Shown here: positions 1-10,014 of the stretch, in pieces
Layout: each line of letters begins with the position of its first letter
Numbering within the stretch: position 1 is the first letter of the stretch
Position numbers and translations under genes: made by a program
Assembly: GCA_903895725.1 (NCBI GenBank)
Contig: CAITUV010000060.1
Coordinates: forward strand, 115,284-179,283
DNA length: 64,000 bases
DNA from: an uncultured Myxococcales bacterium
GTDB lineage: Bacteria > Myxococcota_A > UBA9042 > CAIXZC01
Direction: 5' to 3'
Notes under the pieces: generated by a model
Databases searched by the model: none
What the model saw: the letters and a program-made list of their open reading frames with translations, nothing else
What the model was told of the DNA's origin: nothing

Positions 1-1898
1 TCCACGAAACTCTCCAACACCCCTCCCCTACCCCCGAGCACCATTCTCCGAACGGCTTCGCCAGCCGACTCCCGGATCCTCGTCGGGCAGTCCGGGTCGA
101 GCAGGAGCCAGGCGATCTGGACGGGTCTGAGCTCCCCGGATCCGATGGCCGTCTGACCGAACAACCAGCACGGGAGGATCCCGTCGCTGCCGGCCACGGA
201 ATCGATGCTTGAGCGCAGAAGAACAGAGAGGCGCTCCAGCTCCCCACAGGCCTCTGGAACGACTGCCGAAAACTGTTGCGAGGCTGCAAGGCAAGCCACG
301 ATCGTCATCGCGGACCCGGCCAGAGTTTCGACGTTTCCCGCCTCTCTGGCGGCGCCCCTGGGGCCGACATGCGGCTTGTCCGACGGGTCGCACCAGGCCG
401 TGGTCAGGAGCCCATGCGGACCACGCAGCTCCTTGAGGCCAAGGAATGAGACCGCGCTGGAAAGGACCGCGGCGAGGTCCACCGGAGGCTGCTTCGTCCG
501 GCTCCAGCCGAGGATGGCGTCCGATTCCGCCAGTGCCCAGAGAGTCCAGGCGAGGTCATCCACCAGCAGTCCATGGCGGCCCTGCAGCCCGTGAAAGGCC
601 TCGATGCTCTCGACGGCGTCCGCGGCCAGTCCCGCCAGCAGCGGCCCGCAGAGCGCGGCGTGGTTGAACGCAAGCGACAATGAGGTCACCGCCTGATCCC
701 GTGCCGTCCGTCTGCGCTCCGTGCGCAGCAGGCTCCCGAGCGGCGGGACGGACGTTCCGAGGCCCCCAGAGACATCCTTCAGCCCCAATGCGCCGGTGAT
801 GCCGGCCTGCCATGCCCCTTGCCACCGGTCGATCTCCCTCTGTCCATGTCGGACCCGCTCCATGGAAAAGGAGAACCGCTTGCGCGCGACGATCGCCTCG
901 TTCTCGACGTGCATGGGAAGAGGCAGAAGCCTCTTGAGGCCGGTCTTGGCCTGGTCCCATTGGCCCAGGTGGATGGCAACGGCCGCCACCTGGTGCTCTC
1001 GGGAACGGACCTCGAAGGCCGCCCTCACCGCCACCAGGGCCGTGGACTGGTCGGTGTGCTCCGGTCCGGGCTCGGCCGCAAGAGTGGCCTGGAGCGGCTG
1101 GGGGATCCCGCTTGCAGTCAGCTCGATATTCCGGGTCAGGGCCACCACCTGGATGGGAGGGACGCCGACGGGTCGCACCCCCTTCCACCGGTCCTCGACC
1201 TGCTTCGAATCCCACTCGGTAGAAACCTGGACTCTCGCACCGCCCCCTTCCGCCGCCAGGGCAAAATAGGAATTGTCGACTCGCTCACGGGTTCCGATTC
1301 CCAGTGCGGCCGCAAGCCGCCGCGTGAGAGGAGCCTTCTCCAGGAACTGTGCCTCCAGGATCACAGGGGCCAGCCTCCACAAGTTCCAGAGGGTGACCCA
1401 GCGGGTGCCCTGCGAATGGTTGGAGACCTGCATCCAGAGCAGCAGAGTCGGTGTTCCCTCCAGCGGAGCGCTCACCCGGCAGCGGACAGCGAGGTCGGGG
1501 GTGGTCACGTCGAGCTCGGCCGAGTTGGCCGACAGGAAAATCGGGGCGCACACCACGTCGGAGCGGTCGCAATGCGGGTGGTCCGGCCCCACGACGGGAC
1601 GGACGAGCCCCCCCTCCACGATGAAGAGGCGGTTCCCGCTCACCGGAGCCGGCCGGAAAGGATCCCCGCACAGCGACACGAGGCGCCCCCCCGTCGAGAC
1701 GATGGGGAGGAACCTGCCATCGCCGGCAACCAGGTTGGCCAGCGAGGCATTCCCGAACCGGTGAATGGCTACGGACGGCATTCCTGCGGAGGCTCGATCG
1801 AGCGGAAGAGGCGGGGCGTACCGGAACACGGGCTGATCCAGCTCGTTGAAGAATGCGGTGCCCCAGGGGCCGGAAAGCTGAGGGATCTCATCTTTCAT
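1..1898 (-). CDS. Probable carbohydrate-active protein, GH94/GT84-like (3' end cut by window edge)
   Basis: The frame is open from the ATG at 1898 to the left edge, about 632 codons, so the C-terminus is missing. There is no signal peptide. The N-terminal half is beta-rich and aromatic (FNELDQPVFRY, LLLWMQVSNHSQGTRWVTLWN), which resembles the beta-sandwich of cellobiose-phosphorylase or cyclic-glucan-synthase-type enzymes (GH94/GT84). The second half is helical and fits an alpha/alpha barrel. I recognise this only by overall texture, so the family is tentative. Start choice: a promoter-like TTGACT-N18-CACAAT lies at 1906-1935 on the minus strand and its -10 box covers the alternative in-frame ATG at 1907. 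That favours ATG 1898 and a nearly leaderless transcript. The gene is divergent from the lipoprotein gene at 2020. Confidence 0.55.
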   Translation of the reverse strand, partial: MKDEIPQLSGPWGTAFFNELDQPVFRYAPPLPLDRASAGMPSVAIHRFGNASLANLVAGDGRFLPIVSTGGRLVSLCGDPFRPAPVSGNRLFIVEGGLVRPVVGPDHPHCDRSDVVCAPIFLSANSAELDVTTPDLAVRCRVSAPLEGTPTLLLWMQVSNHSQGTRWVTLWNLWRLAPVILEAQFLEKAPLTRRLAAALGIGTRERVDNSYFALAAEGGGARVQVSTEWDSKQVEDRWKGVRPVGVPPIQVVALTRNIELTASGIPQPLQATLAAEPGPEHTDQSTALVAVRAAFEVRSREHQVAAVAIHLGQWDQAKTGLKRLLPLPMHVENEAIVARKRFSFSMERVRHGQREIDRWQGAWQAGITGALGLKDVSGGLGTSVPPLGSLLRTERRRTARDQAVTSLSLAFNHAALCGPLLAGLAADAVESIEAFHGLQGRHGLLVDDLAWTLWALAESDAILGWSRTKQPPVDLAAVLSSAVSFLGLKELRGPHGLLTTAWCDPSDKPHVGPRGAAREAGNVETLAGSAMTIVACLAASQQFSAVVPEACGELERLSVLLRSSIDSVAGSDGILPCWLFGQTAIGSGELRPVQIAWLLLDPDCPTRIRESAGEAVRRMVLGGRGGVLESFV

Positions 1899-1905
1899 GG
1901 GCGTC

Positions 1906-1935
1906 ATTGTGCCCAAACGTGGCTACCGAAGTCAA
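1906..1935 (-). promoter_or_regulatory. Putative sigma70-type promoter, TTGACT-N18-CACAAT
   Basis: The -35 box lies at 1930-1935 and the -10 box at 1906-1911 on the minus strand. The predicted start of transcription is within a few bases of the ATG at 1898. Seen by eye only. Confidence 0.4.
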
Positions 1936-2019
1936 TGCGAACCGGATGGTCCAATCCCCTTTCGGCCCAGGCGAGGTCATGCTACACTTCTGAGGTTCGC
2001 TTCCCGGGGGGAGAATACG

Positions 2020-3603
2020 ATGAGAATCCGGTTGTTCCTGGTGCTGCTGCTGGGTTTCCTGGGGTGCTCTTCGGAACCGTCGCTTCCGTCGTTCGAGGTG
2101 TATGGTGACGGACTGGCGGGGCCGACGGATCTGTCCGTGGACGTGCCGGGGCCAGGCGAGGACAGCCGGGCCGAGACCGCCCCGGGTCTTCCCCCCACCC
2201 CGTGCACTTCGGACGAGGATTGCGAATCGGGGCTTTGCCTGACCACTCTGATGCAGCCGGCCTGTGCCCTGCCCTGCGATGACGGCCTCTGCCAGATCGA
2301 AGGCTTCGGGTGCTTTGCCATCAAGGGTACGACGCCGGACGGTTCCAAGCAGCTCTGCCTACCCAAGCTTTCGCTCCTGTGCATCCCCTGCCAGGAAGAC
2401 TCGGATTGCCGCACGGTCACCGGCGGCGGGGGGGGCCGCTGCCTGATGCTCGGAGGGGCCGGGACCTTCTGTACGGTCCCCTGCGTCCAGCATGAGGACT
2501 GCCCGCTGGGGTACAAGTGCATGCCGTTTGCCGACGAGGAAGGGAAGCTCTCCGGGCAGTGCCAGCCCAAGATCGATCAGTGCGTGTGCGGGGAGATGGG
2601 AAAGAAGGTCGGATGGGAATCCGCATGCTCGTTCGTCAACGAGTGGGGTTCGTGCAGCGGGGAGGCCGTCTGCCCCAAGTCGGGCTCAGCCAAGTGCTCG
2701 GCCACCATCCCCGCCGAGGATCTCTGCAACGGGCTCGACGACGATTGTGACGGCGACATCGACGACGGCGGCCAGATTGGCAAGCCTTGCGGCAAGAGCA
2801 GCAAGGGCCTGTGCAAGATGGGCATCGTGGTCTGCAGCAAGGACCTCCAGGAGGTCTGCGACGGAAACGTGGATCCCGCTCCGGAGATCTGCGACGACCA
2901 GGACAACAACTGCGAGGGGCAGACCGACGAGGAATTCCCCGAGGACAATGCTCCCTGCGGTCTGGCCGTGGGAATCTGCAAGCAGGGCAAGACCTGGTGC
3001 AACAAGGGAAAGCTGGACTGCAAAGGGGACGTGAAGCCCCAGACCGAGACCTGCAACTCGCTGGACGACGACTGCGACGGCCCCGTCGACGAGGAGCTGC
3101 CGGGGACCGGCGAAGTCTGCGGCAAGACCGTGGGCGTCTGCAAGGAAGGGGCCAAGGCCTGCAAGGGGGGCCTCTGGATTTGCGACGGGGAGATACCGCC
3201 CGGAACCGAGTCGTGCGACTTCGCCGACAACGACTGCGACGGGGCCACGGACGAAGAGCTGCCTGGTACTGGAGACAAGTGCGGCAGCGACAAGGGGGTC
3301 TGCAAGTCCGGCCAGAAAATGTGCCAGGACGGCAACTGGGTCTGCGACGGAGAGGTCAAGGGCTCGAACGAAGTCTGCGACGGCAAGGACAATGACTGCA
3401 ACGGAACCGAGGACGACATGGGGTACACGAGTTGCGGCCTGGGGGTTTGCGCCCACTCGGTGCCCAACTGCATCAACGGCCAGTGGCAGACCTGCAATCC
3501 CTACCAGGGGGCCTCGGCCGAAGTCTGCGACGGTCAGGACAACGATTGCGACGGCGTCGTGGACCCGGGTTGCGGCGGCGGGGACGGCGGCGGGGACCAG
3601 TAG
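2020..3603 (+). CDS. MopE-like cysteine-rich lipoprotein with six CDGxDNDCDG-type repeats
   Basis: 527 residues. The N-terminus is a lipoprotein signal (LLLGFLGC, lipid-attached Cys16), so the mature protein should be membrane anchored and exposed outside the cytoplasm. After a Cys-rich region (about residues 65-210) come six copies of a motif of the form C-(D/N)-x-x-D-(N/D)-(D/N)-C-(D/E/N)-G, such as CNGLDDDCDGDIDD and CDGQDNDCDGVVD. The spacers contain CGxxxGxCKxGxxxC. Known: this motif is found in MopE-type surface proteins and many myxobacterial secreted proteins, where the acidic residues are thought to bind metal. The ATG at 2020 is preceded by GGGGGAGA; an upstream in-frame GTG near 1897 would remove the signal peptide from the N-terminus. 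The gene looks monocistronic. The substrate or partner is unknown. Confidence 0.85.
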   Translation: MRIRLFLVLLLGFLGCSSEPSLPSFEVYGDGLAGPTDLSVDVPGPGEDSRAETAPGLPPTPCTSDEDCESGLCLTTLMQPACALPCDDGLCQIEGFGCFAIKGTTPDGSKQLCLPKLSLLCIPCQEDSDCRTVTGGGGGRCLMLGGAGTFCTVPCVQHEDCPLGYKCMPFADEEGKLSGQCQPKIDQCVCGEMGKKVGWESACSFVNEWGSCSGEAVCPKSGSAKCSATIPAEDLCNGLDDDCDGDIDDGGQIGKPCGKSSKGLCKMGIVVCSKDLQEVCDGNVDPAPEICDDQDNNCEGQTDEEFPEDNAPCGLAVGICKQGKTWCNKGKLDCKGDVKPQTETCNSLDDDCDGPVDEELPGTGEVCGKTVGVCKEGAKACKGGLWICDGEIPPGTESCDFADNDCDGATDEELPGTGDKCGSDKGVCKSGQKMCQDGNWVCDGEVKGSNEVCDGKDNDCNGTEDDMGYTSCGLGVCAHSVPNCINGQWQTCNPYQGASAEVCDGQDNDCDGVVDPGCGGGDGGGDQ

Positions 3604-3659
3604 CCTGTCGGCTTGCAGGGCCGGCGCCTTCCTTCGACCCAGGCTCAGGCACTTCGAAC

Positions 3660-3688
3660 TTGATCGGCTCGGCCACGGACTGTAGGAT
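3660..3688 (+). promoter_or_regulatory. Putative promoter of the MNT-HEPN pair, TTGATC-N17-TAGGAT
   Basis: The -35 box is at 3660-3665 and the -10 box at 3683-3688. The predicted +1 (about 3695) lies just before the GGAGGAG ribosome site of the gene at 3706, so the leader would be about ten bases. Confidence 0.4.
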
Positions 3689-3705
3689 CAGTGCCGGAGG
3701 AGAAC

Positions 3706-4026
3706 ATGAGCGTGGACAGCCGACTTCTGGATGAGATCGTGCGAAGGGTCCGAGAAGTCTGCTCGCCCGACCGGATCATCCTGTTCGGCTCCGCTGCGGC
3801 CGGCGCGTTCGGGCCGGACAGCGATATTGACCTCCTGGTTCTTGCCGATGCCGGCTTCAATACCTGGCGGAATCGGGTGAAGATCAGGGAAGCGCTCAGG
3901 GGGATCGGAGTCGCCGTCGATGTAACCATCATGGCAACGGAGCGCTTCGAAGATACGCGGGATATTGTCGGCGGAATCGCCCATCCAGCCGACAAGCACG
4001 GCAAGGTACTCTATGCCGCAGCGTGA
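3706..4026 (+). CDS. MNT-type nucleotidyltransferase domain protein (MntA-like antitoxin)
   Basis: 106 residues. It contains the minimal nucleotidyltransferase signature: ILFGSAAAGAFGPDSDIDLL carries the GSxxxG loop and the DxD metal ligands, followed by a later strand with AVDVTIM (third acidic position). Known: such proteins are encoded next to HEPN proteins, and in MntA/HepT systems the MNT protein neutralises the HEPN RNase by transferring AMP to a tyrosine. The start at 3706 has GGAGGAG directly upstream; an in-frame GTG at 3691 is less likely. The next gene (HEPN) starts inside the last codons of this one, which implies translational coupling. Confidence 0.85.
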   Translation: MSVDSRLLDEIVRRVREVCSPDRIILFGSAAAGAFGPDSDIDLLVLADAGFNTWRNRVKIREALRGIGVAVDVTIMATERFEDTRDIVGGIAHPADKHGKVLYAAA

Positions 4027-4426
4027 CGCCATCATACGGCGGTTGGTGCAGCAGTGGATCGAGCGGGCAGCCGAGGATCTTGGCGTAGCGGAGTTTCTCC
4101 TGGACGGAGAAGCCGGCTTCCCCGGGCCAGTGCTTTTGCACGCGCAGCAAGCGGCAGAGAAGTACTTGAAGGCACTGCTCGTGAGCTTCCAGGTCGAGTT
4201 CCGGAAGACTCACGACATCGTGCAGCTTCTCGAGTTGGTGGAGGCAGTCGACGCACAGTTGGCCGAATCGCTTTCCGACGCAGCAATCCTGACCCCGTAC
4301 GGGGTGGAGGTCCGCTACCCGGGGGACTGCCCCATCATCACCTCCCAGGATGTGCTCGATGCCGTGCGGCTGGCCCGCAAGGTGCGGGATGCTATCGTCC
4401 CACGGCTATCTGGTCGAGAGCAGTGA
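4013..4426 (+). CDS. HEPN domain protein (partner of the MNT protein)
   Basis: 137 residues, all-helical, with the HEPN (PF05168-like) pattern HAQQAAEKYLKALL near residue 42 and KTHDIVQLL near residue 67. The KTHD segment corresponds to the R/K-x-H region of HEPN RNases. It overlaps the upstream MNT frame by 14 bases and begins at ATG 4013. Known: MNT-HEPN pairs act as toxin-antitoxin or abortive-infection modules. The Rx4HxY motif of HepT is not obvious here, so RNase activity cannot be assumed. It could be a minimal HEPN with another role. Confidence 0.8.
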   Translation: MPQRDAIIRRLVQQWIERAAEDLGVAEFLLDGEAGFPGPVLLHAQQAAEKYLKALLVSFQVEFRKTHDIVQLLELVEAVDAQLAESLSDAAILTPYGVEVRYPGDCPIITSQDVLDAVRLARKVRDAIVPRLSGREQ

Positions 4427-4831
4427 CCTTCCCCCCGGCCGCAGTGGTGTGAGCTGCCCCCCCCCTGTGCCGTCTTTGTGACATCATCCGGCGCAACTCG
4501 GGCCAACTCCAGCCAACTCCGGCCGACAACTCGGGGACCGGCGGAAGCGCTGGGGCTGATCGCCCGGGCTCTGGGGGAAATGCCGCAGTGACGGCGATCC
4601 TGGCGAAACCAGGAGCCCCACCGCTCGCCCGCCTCTGGCGGCCTCGCGCCTCCCGAGGGAGGCTACAAGAACGGCAGAGGGAATCCCCGTGGCTTGACAG
4701 GCGCACAGTTCAGCCGATGCGTCCTCCATGCATACAGCGTCGCCACATCTGTGCCATGCGCCCACGGCGCATCTGCACAATCCGCACCTTCTCAGGTCAT
4801 CGGGGATGCCGCAGCTGCAGCGTGATGAAGA
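4427..4831. other. Intergenic stretch without a recognisable gene
   Basis: 405 bases between the convergent ends of the HEPN gene and rpsA. I see no credible coding frame and no tRNA. Two small features stand out: CCAACTC/CGACAACTC short direct repeats around 4497-4535, and a hairpin GCCTCCC-GA-GGGAGGC at 4648-4663 without a T-run. Neither is clearly a terminator. Confidence 0.6.
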
Positions 4832-6580
<1,749 letters not shown>

Positions 6581-6607
6581 GTTGCAGAAGTCCCCCTTGT
6601 CAGAATT

Positions 6608-6627
6608 TTGCAGGCTTGCGTCTGCAA
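6608..6627 (-). promoter_or_regulatory. Inverted repeat in the rpsA leader (TTGCAG-N8-CTGCAA)
   Basis: A perfect 6-bp dyad lies at the predicted start of the rpsA transcript, about 28 bases before the start codon. Known: S1 represses its own translation in E. coli through structured leader RNA. Whether this small dyad does so is inference. Confidence 0.35.
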
Positions 6628-6635
6628 TGGCGGCT

Positions 6636-6664
6636 AAAATACCGGGGTCGCAGGCGCTTGTCAA
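6636..6664 (-). promoter_or_regulatory. rpsA promoter, TTGACA-N17-TATTTT
   Basis: A consensus -35 box TTGACA (6659-6664) and a -10 box TATTTT (6636-6641) with ideal 17-base spacing on the minus strand. The predicted leader to the rpsA ATG is about 50 bases. This is one of the best sigma70-like promoters in the window, as expected for a ribosomal gene. Confidence 0.7.
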
Positions 6665-6686
6665 AGCTTTTGTTGCCCGCGGGCTC

Positions 6687-6715
6687 TTGTCAGGCAGGGC
6701 GGGGCGTGATAGAAG
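6687..6715 (+). promoter_or_regulatory. Weak putative clpP promoter, TTGTCA-N17-TAGAAG
   Basis: The -35-like box is at 6687-6692 and the -10-like box at 6710-6715, upstream of the clpP ATG at 6742 and divergent from the rpsA promoter. The -10 match is poor. Confidence 0.3.
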
Positions 6716-6741
6716 ATTGGCGGCAAACGGAGGGAGTCCGC

Positions 6742-7332
6742 ATGAGCTGTGAGAAGCCTGAGCACGATCGATTGGATGCTGCCACCCATGCAGGCCGGGT
6801 CTTGTTCGACACTCGGACGGTCCTGTTGTCGGGAGAGGTGAACGACCGCCAGGCATCGCAGGTGGTGACTCAGCTCCTGGTGCTCAATGAGATGGACAGG
6901 ACGAGGCCGATCCGGCTGCTGGTGAACTCCGGGGGTGGAGCGATTTCCTCCGGTTTCGCCATCTACGACGCCATCCGCTACATCACGGCCCCGGTTCAGA
7001 CCGTGGGCACGGGGCTCATCGCCAGCATGGGAGTGACCATCTTTCTCGCGGTCCCGGCCGAGCGACGGTTCAGCCTGCCCAATGCGCGCTACATGATCCA
7101 TCAGCCGCTGATTGCCGGGACGGTCGTGGCCCCGGCGTCCGATCTGGAGATCAACGCACGCGAGATGATCAAGCTGAAGGATCGCCTCAATCATCTCATC
7201 GCCGAGGCAACGGGACAGCCCGTGGAGAAGGTCGAGAAGGATACTCTGCGCGACTACTGGATGGATGCGCAGGAGGCAAAGACCTACGGCATCGTCGGGC
7301 GGATTATCCAGTCCGAGACCGACCTTGGCTGA
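6742..7332 (+). CDS. clpP: ATP-dependent Clp protease proteolytic subunit (ClpP family)
   Basis: 196 residues, the usual ClpP length. The catalytic triad is intact: Ser95 in GLIASMG, His120 in MIHQPL, and Asp171 in LRDYW, aligned with the E. coli triad. The oxyanion region NSGGGAISSGFAIYD is also present. ClpP forms a barrel of two heptamers that degrades proteins unfolded by ClpX or ClpA. No Clp ATPase or trigger factor is adjacent, unlike the common tig-clpP-clpX order, so this may be a second ClpP paralogue. The ATG at 6742 has AGGGAG upstream. The next gene begins 6 bases after its stop. Confidence 0.93.
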   Translation: MSCEKPEHDRLDAATHAGRVLFDTRTVLLSGEVNDRQASQVVTQLLVLNEMDRTRPIRLLVNSGGGAISSGFAIYDAIRYITAPVQTVGTGLIASMGVTIFLAVPAERRFSLPNARYMIHQPLIAGTVVAPASDLEINAREMIKLKDRLNHLIAEATGQPVEKVEKDTLRDYWMDAQEAKTYGIVGRIIQSETDLG

Positions 7333-7338
7333 GCCGGT

Positions 7339-10002
7339 GTGACCCTGTTTTCCCCCCTCGTTCTCGAGCCCGTCCGTGGGAGCTGCCAGGTCCGGTTGGT
7401 TTCCGCCCTGGTGGCCTTCTCCGCACTGGCCTGGGCCAACGCCACAATCGCCGCCACGGGAGGGGGGGATTCAATCCGGGTCGTGGCATCGCTGGCTCCG
7501 GACGAAGGGATCATCACCGGGACGGCGTACCTTCCCCTGGCCCGGGTGTGTCGGGACGGCAAGCTGCTCCTGCACCAGCATCCCAACCTGTACCGGGAGC
7601 CGGAGCCCGACCTCAGCGACGTAACCCATCCGCAACGGTTCCCCGCCGGGTTCTCCCCGGGCTCCATGGAGTTGGGGGACCCTGTCCTGGACGGCACCCC
7701 GGTGCCGTTTCCAGGCCCCTGCCCGCCGGGGACAGGCGCAAAGAACTCCCCCCGCCTGGAGATCCCCTTCGTCACGAGGCTTCCTGTGCGCTTCGGGCCG
7801 TTTGGAGCCATCGACGGCTTCATGGTCGCGTTCGGCGGCTGGTTTCCCGCGCCTGCGGGCGGCCCGCACGCAGGCGGAACCGTCGGATATGAGATTGAGC
7901 TGACCGTCCCGCGATCCGGGTTCCTGGTGGTCGACTCGCAGCTTCGCCGAGTCGGGGCGGGTCATACCGAGCAGTTTGGGTTCGGCTCGGTGATGTCGCC
8001 GCTGCTCTATTTCAGGCCGCATGGAGTCCTGGTGGCAGGCACCACCCATTCCGGCCGCCGGATCCTGCTGCTGACCGACGATGGCTCGGCAGGTACGCAG
8101 CGGACCGACCGCGTGCTCGAGGCGGCCCGACTGGCACTGGACGGAGCACTGGCCGCCTCAGGTCCGGAAGGGCCGAACGGGACCGGGGAGAAGTCCGGGT
8201 CATCTTTTCCCTCTGAGAACGGGATCCCCTCCACGCCCATGACCGACGGAATCGGCACGTCGGAGCGTAGGCAGCCTCCGTTCCTGGTGCTGGAGGCACC
8301 GCTGCGCGAATCGCTCGCCCTACCCTTTCCCGGCGGTGTTCTGTGTGCGGATCTGGCGTTCGGTCTGACGCCGTTTGGTCCTCTCCTCCAGCAGCACAGG
8401 GACAACCTCCACTCGGCAGCTGCCGCCTCCCTCCTGCTGGAGCGCGGAGCGGCCGGAGTGTTCGACGCACTGCTGGCCCTCAACCTGCTCCAGTTTCTGA
8501 GCTGGGAGCGAGGTGCCAGCGACCCGATCTTCCTTCGGCGCTTCTTCCGCAACCTCGAGTTCTGGGGCTCTCTCGACAAGATGGGCAGCGACCCCCAGGC
8601 GAACTTCCAGACGTCGATGTTCTTCACTCCGGAGCTGGCCATCGACATCGCGCGCCTCCCCGACCTCCAGGGGGTTGCGGTCCCTTCCCCCCGCACGGCC
8701 GCCAGGCTGGTGGTCCTGACGCTGGGGGCCGACCGGACTGCAGCGGCCCTCGATGACGCGCTCGGCAGCGGTCGCTCACTGGCAGGAGCGCTGGTATCCC
8801 GGGCCTCGACAGAGGCAGAGAGGAGCTCGCTGGCGGCTGCGTTTGCCCCCATGGACGTGGATCTGGAGCTGAACGGCGTTCGGAAAGAAAACGGGGTCTG
8901 GGTTGCCTCCGTGTGCAAGAGGGGAGCCACGGCGGAATTCCCGGTGGAGCTTCGGGCGAGGCGGGGCCGAACGAAGCTGCACACGCAGGCGCTCTGCCCC
9001 GACGAGTGCTGCGACGCGCCGCTGCCCGGATTCAAGCGGCGGCCTGCCGTCGTGCTGGACCCGCACGGGGTGTTCCTCCAGACCCAGGCGACTCTGGATG
9101 ACCCGCGCCTGAACGACCGCAACTTCGCAGACCTCAAGTGGATCGTCAACCGCCCCTATCTCTCGTTCAGCGGCGGCGACCTGTTTCCTTCGGCAGGGGC
9201 GGAGCTCAACGTACAGCCCCGATGGGATCTGCACAACACCTTCTTCCTGACACCGACGCTGACCGACTCGAGGATCGCTGCGGCCGCGGGGTGGAGGTAC
9301 TCGTTCGGCCCGAAGGTCAGGCCGAATTTCCTGTCCGAAAGCATCTCCCTGGGGCTGCGGGTCGCAGTGGCGCTGGACGGTGAGGGGGGCAGCAGCTTCG
9401 GGCCGGCGCTCACCTATGTGCACTTGACCCGGCAGAGCCGGATGAATCCGTTCAGGGGCAACTGGAGCTATGCGTATCTCTACCCCGTCGCGTCCTGGGG
9501 GTTCGACCGGTTCGGCGCCCGAGGCGGAGTCATGGTCTCGCAGATGTTCGGGAAGTCACCCGACCACATCTTCGCGGTCCGCCTCAACCTCGATTCCGGG
9601 GCAGGCTGGCTGCCGCCGTGGGAAATCCCAGCGACTGGCGGGGCCGAGGGCCTCCGGGCCCTTGCCACCTATGCGCTGGCCGGCGTGCACCGGGCAGGCA
9701 CCAACCTCGAATATCGGCTGATGCTGTTCCGGGGACCGACCCGGAACCTGGGCGATGTCGTCTGGTTCAACGGACTGCAGGTAGCCTTCTTCGTCGATGC
9801 GGCCACGGTGGGAAGGGAGCTGTCCCACGTGGGCCGCACGCAGAACATCTGGACCGATGTCGGCCTCGGACTTCGTCCTCACTTCGACCTGTTCGGGGTC
9901 ATGCCAAGCATCTTCGCAGTGGACATCGCCTATCTGCTGCCCGTGCTCGGGGCCGCGGGCGGTGGCTTCAACGGCGTTCTGAGCTTCTACCAGCCGTTCT
10001 GA
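7339..10002 (+). CDS. Large secreted protein of unknown function, probable C-terminal outer-membrane barrel
   Basis: 887 residues. The start is taken at GTG 7339, which precedes a Sec-type signal (hydrophobic VRLVSALVAFSALAWANA, about residues 18-35); no ATG precedes it. The N-terminal half (about 60-300) is beta-rich. The middle (about 330-500) is helical with Ala-rich repeats. The last about 250 residues alternate aromatic and polar strands and end in Phe (SFYQPF), as transmembrane barrels do. A small Cys cluster, CPDECCDAPLP, lies near residue 555. I do not recognise a family. It follows clpP by 6 bases, so the two are probably cotranscribed although no functional link is known. It is convergent with the Cys-rich lipoprotein gene that ends at 10015. 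Confidence 0.75.
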   Translation: MTLFSPLVLEPVRGSCQVRLVSALVAFSALAWANATIAATGGGDSIRVVASLAPDEGIITGTAYLPLARVCRDGKLLLHQHPNLYREPEPDLSDVTHPQRFPAGFSPGSMELGDPVLDGTPVPFPGPCPPGTGAKNSPRLEIPFVTRLPVRFGPFGAIDGFMVAFGGWFPAPAGGPHAGGTVGYEIELTVPRSGFLVVDSQLRRVGAGHTEQFGFGSVMSPLLYFRPHGVLVAGTTHSGRRILLLTDDGSAGTQRTDRVLEAARLALDGALAASGPEGPNGTGEKSGSSFPSENGIPSTPMTDGIGTSERRQPPFLVLEAPLRESLALPFPGGVLCADLAFGLTPFGPLLQQHRDNLHSAAAASLLLERGAAGVFDALLALNLLQFLSWERGASDPIFLRRFFRNLEFWGSLDKMGSDPQANFQTSMFFTPELAIDIARLPDLQGVAVPSPRTAARLVVLTLGADRTAAALDDALGSGRSLAGALVSRASTEAERSSLAAAFAPMDVDLELNGVRKENGVWVASVCKRGATAEFPVELRARRGRTKLHTQALCPDECCDAPLPGFKRRPAVVLDPHGVFLQTQATLDDPRLNDRNFADLKWIVNRPYLSFSGGDLFPSAGAELNVQPRWDLHNTFFLTPTLTDSRIAAAAGWRYSFGPKVRPNFLSESISLGLRVAVALDGEGGSSFGPALTYVHLTRQSRMNPFRGNWSYAYLYPVASWGFDRFGARGGVMVSQMFGKSPDHIFAVRLNLDSGAGWLPPWEIPATGGAEGLRALATYALAGVHRAGTNLEYRLMLFRGPTRNLGDVVWFNGLQVAFFVDAATVGRELSHVGRTQNIWTDVGLGLRPHFDLFGVMPSIFAVDIAYLLPVLGAAGGGFNGVLSFYQPF

Positions 10003-10014
10003 TGCCCCGGGAAA

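Noticed and set aside
819..2108. 429-codon open frame on the + strand
   Set aside because: Antisense to the left-edge gene and running into the next gene in another frame; codon positions fit the minus-strand gene.
4648..4663. GCCTCCC-GA-GGGAGGC as rpsA or HEPN terminator
   Set aside because: It is about 170 bases from the rpsA stop and 220 from the HEPN stop, with a two-base loop and no T-run.
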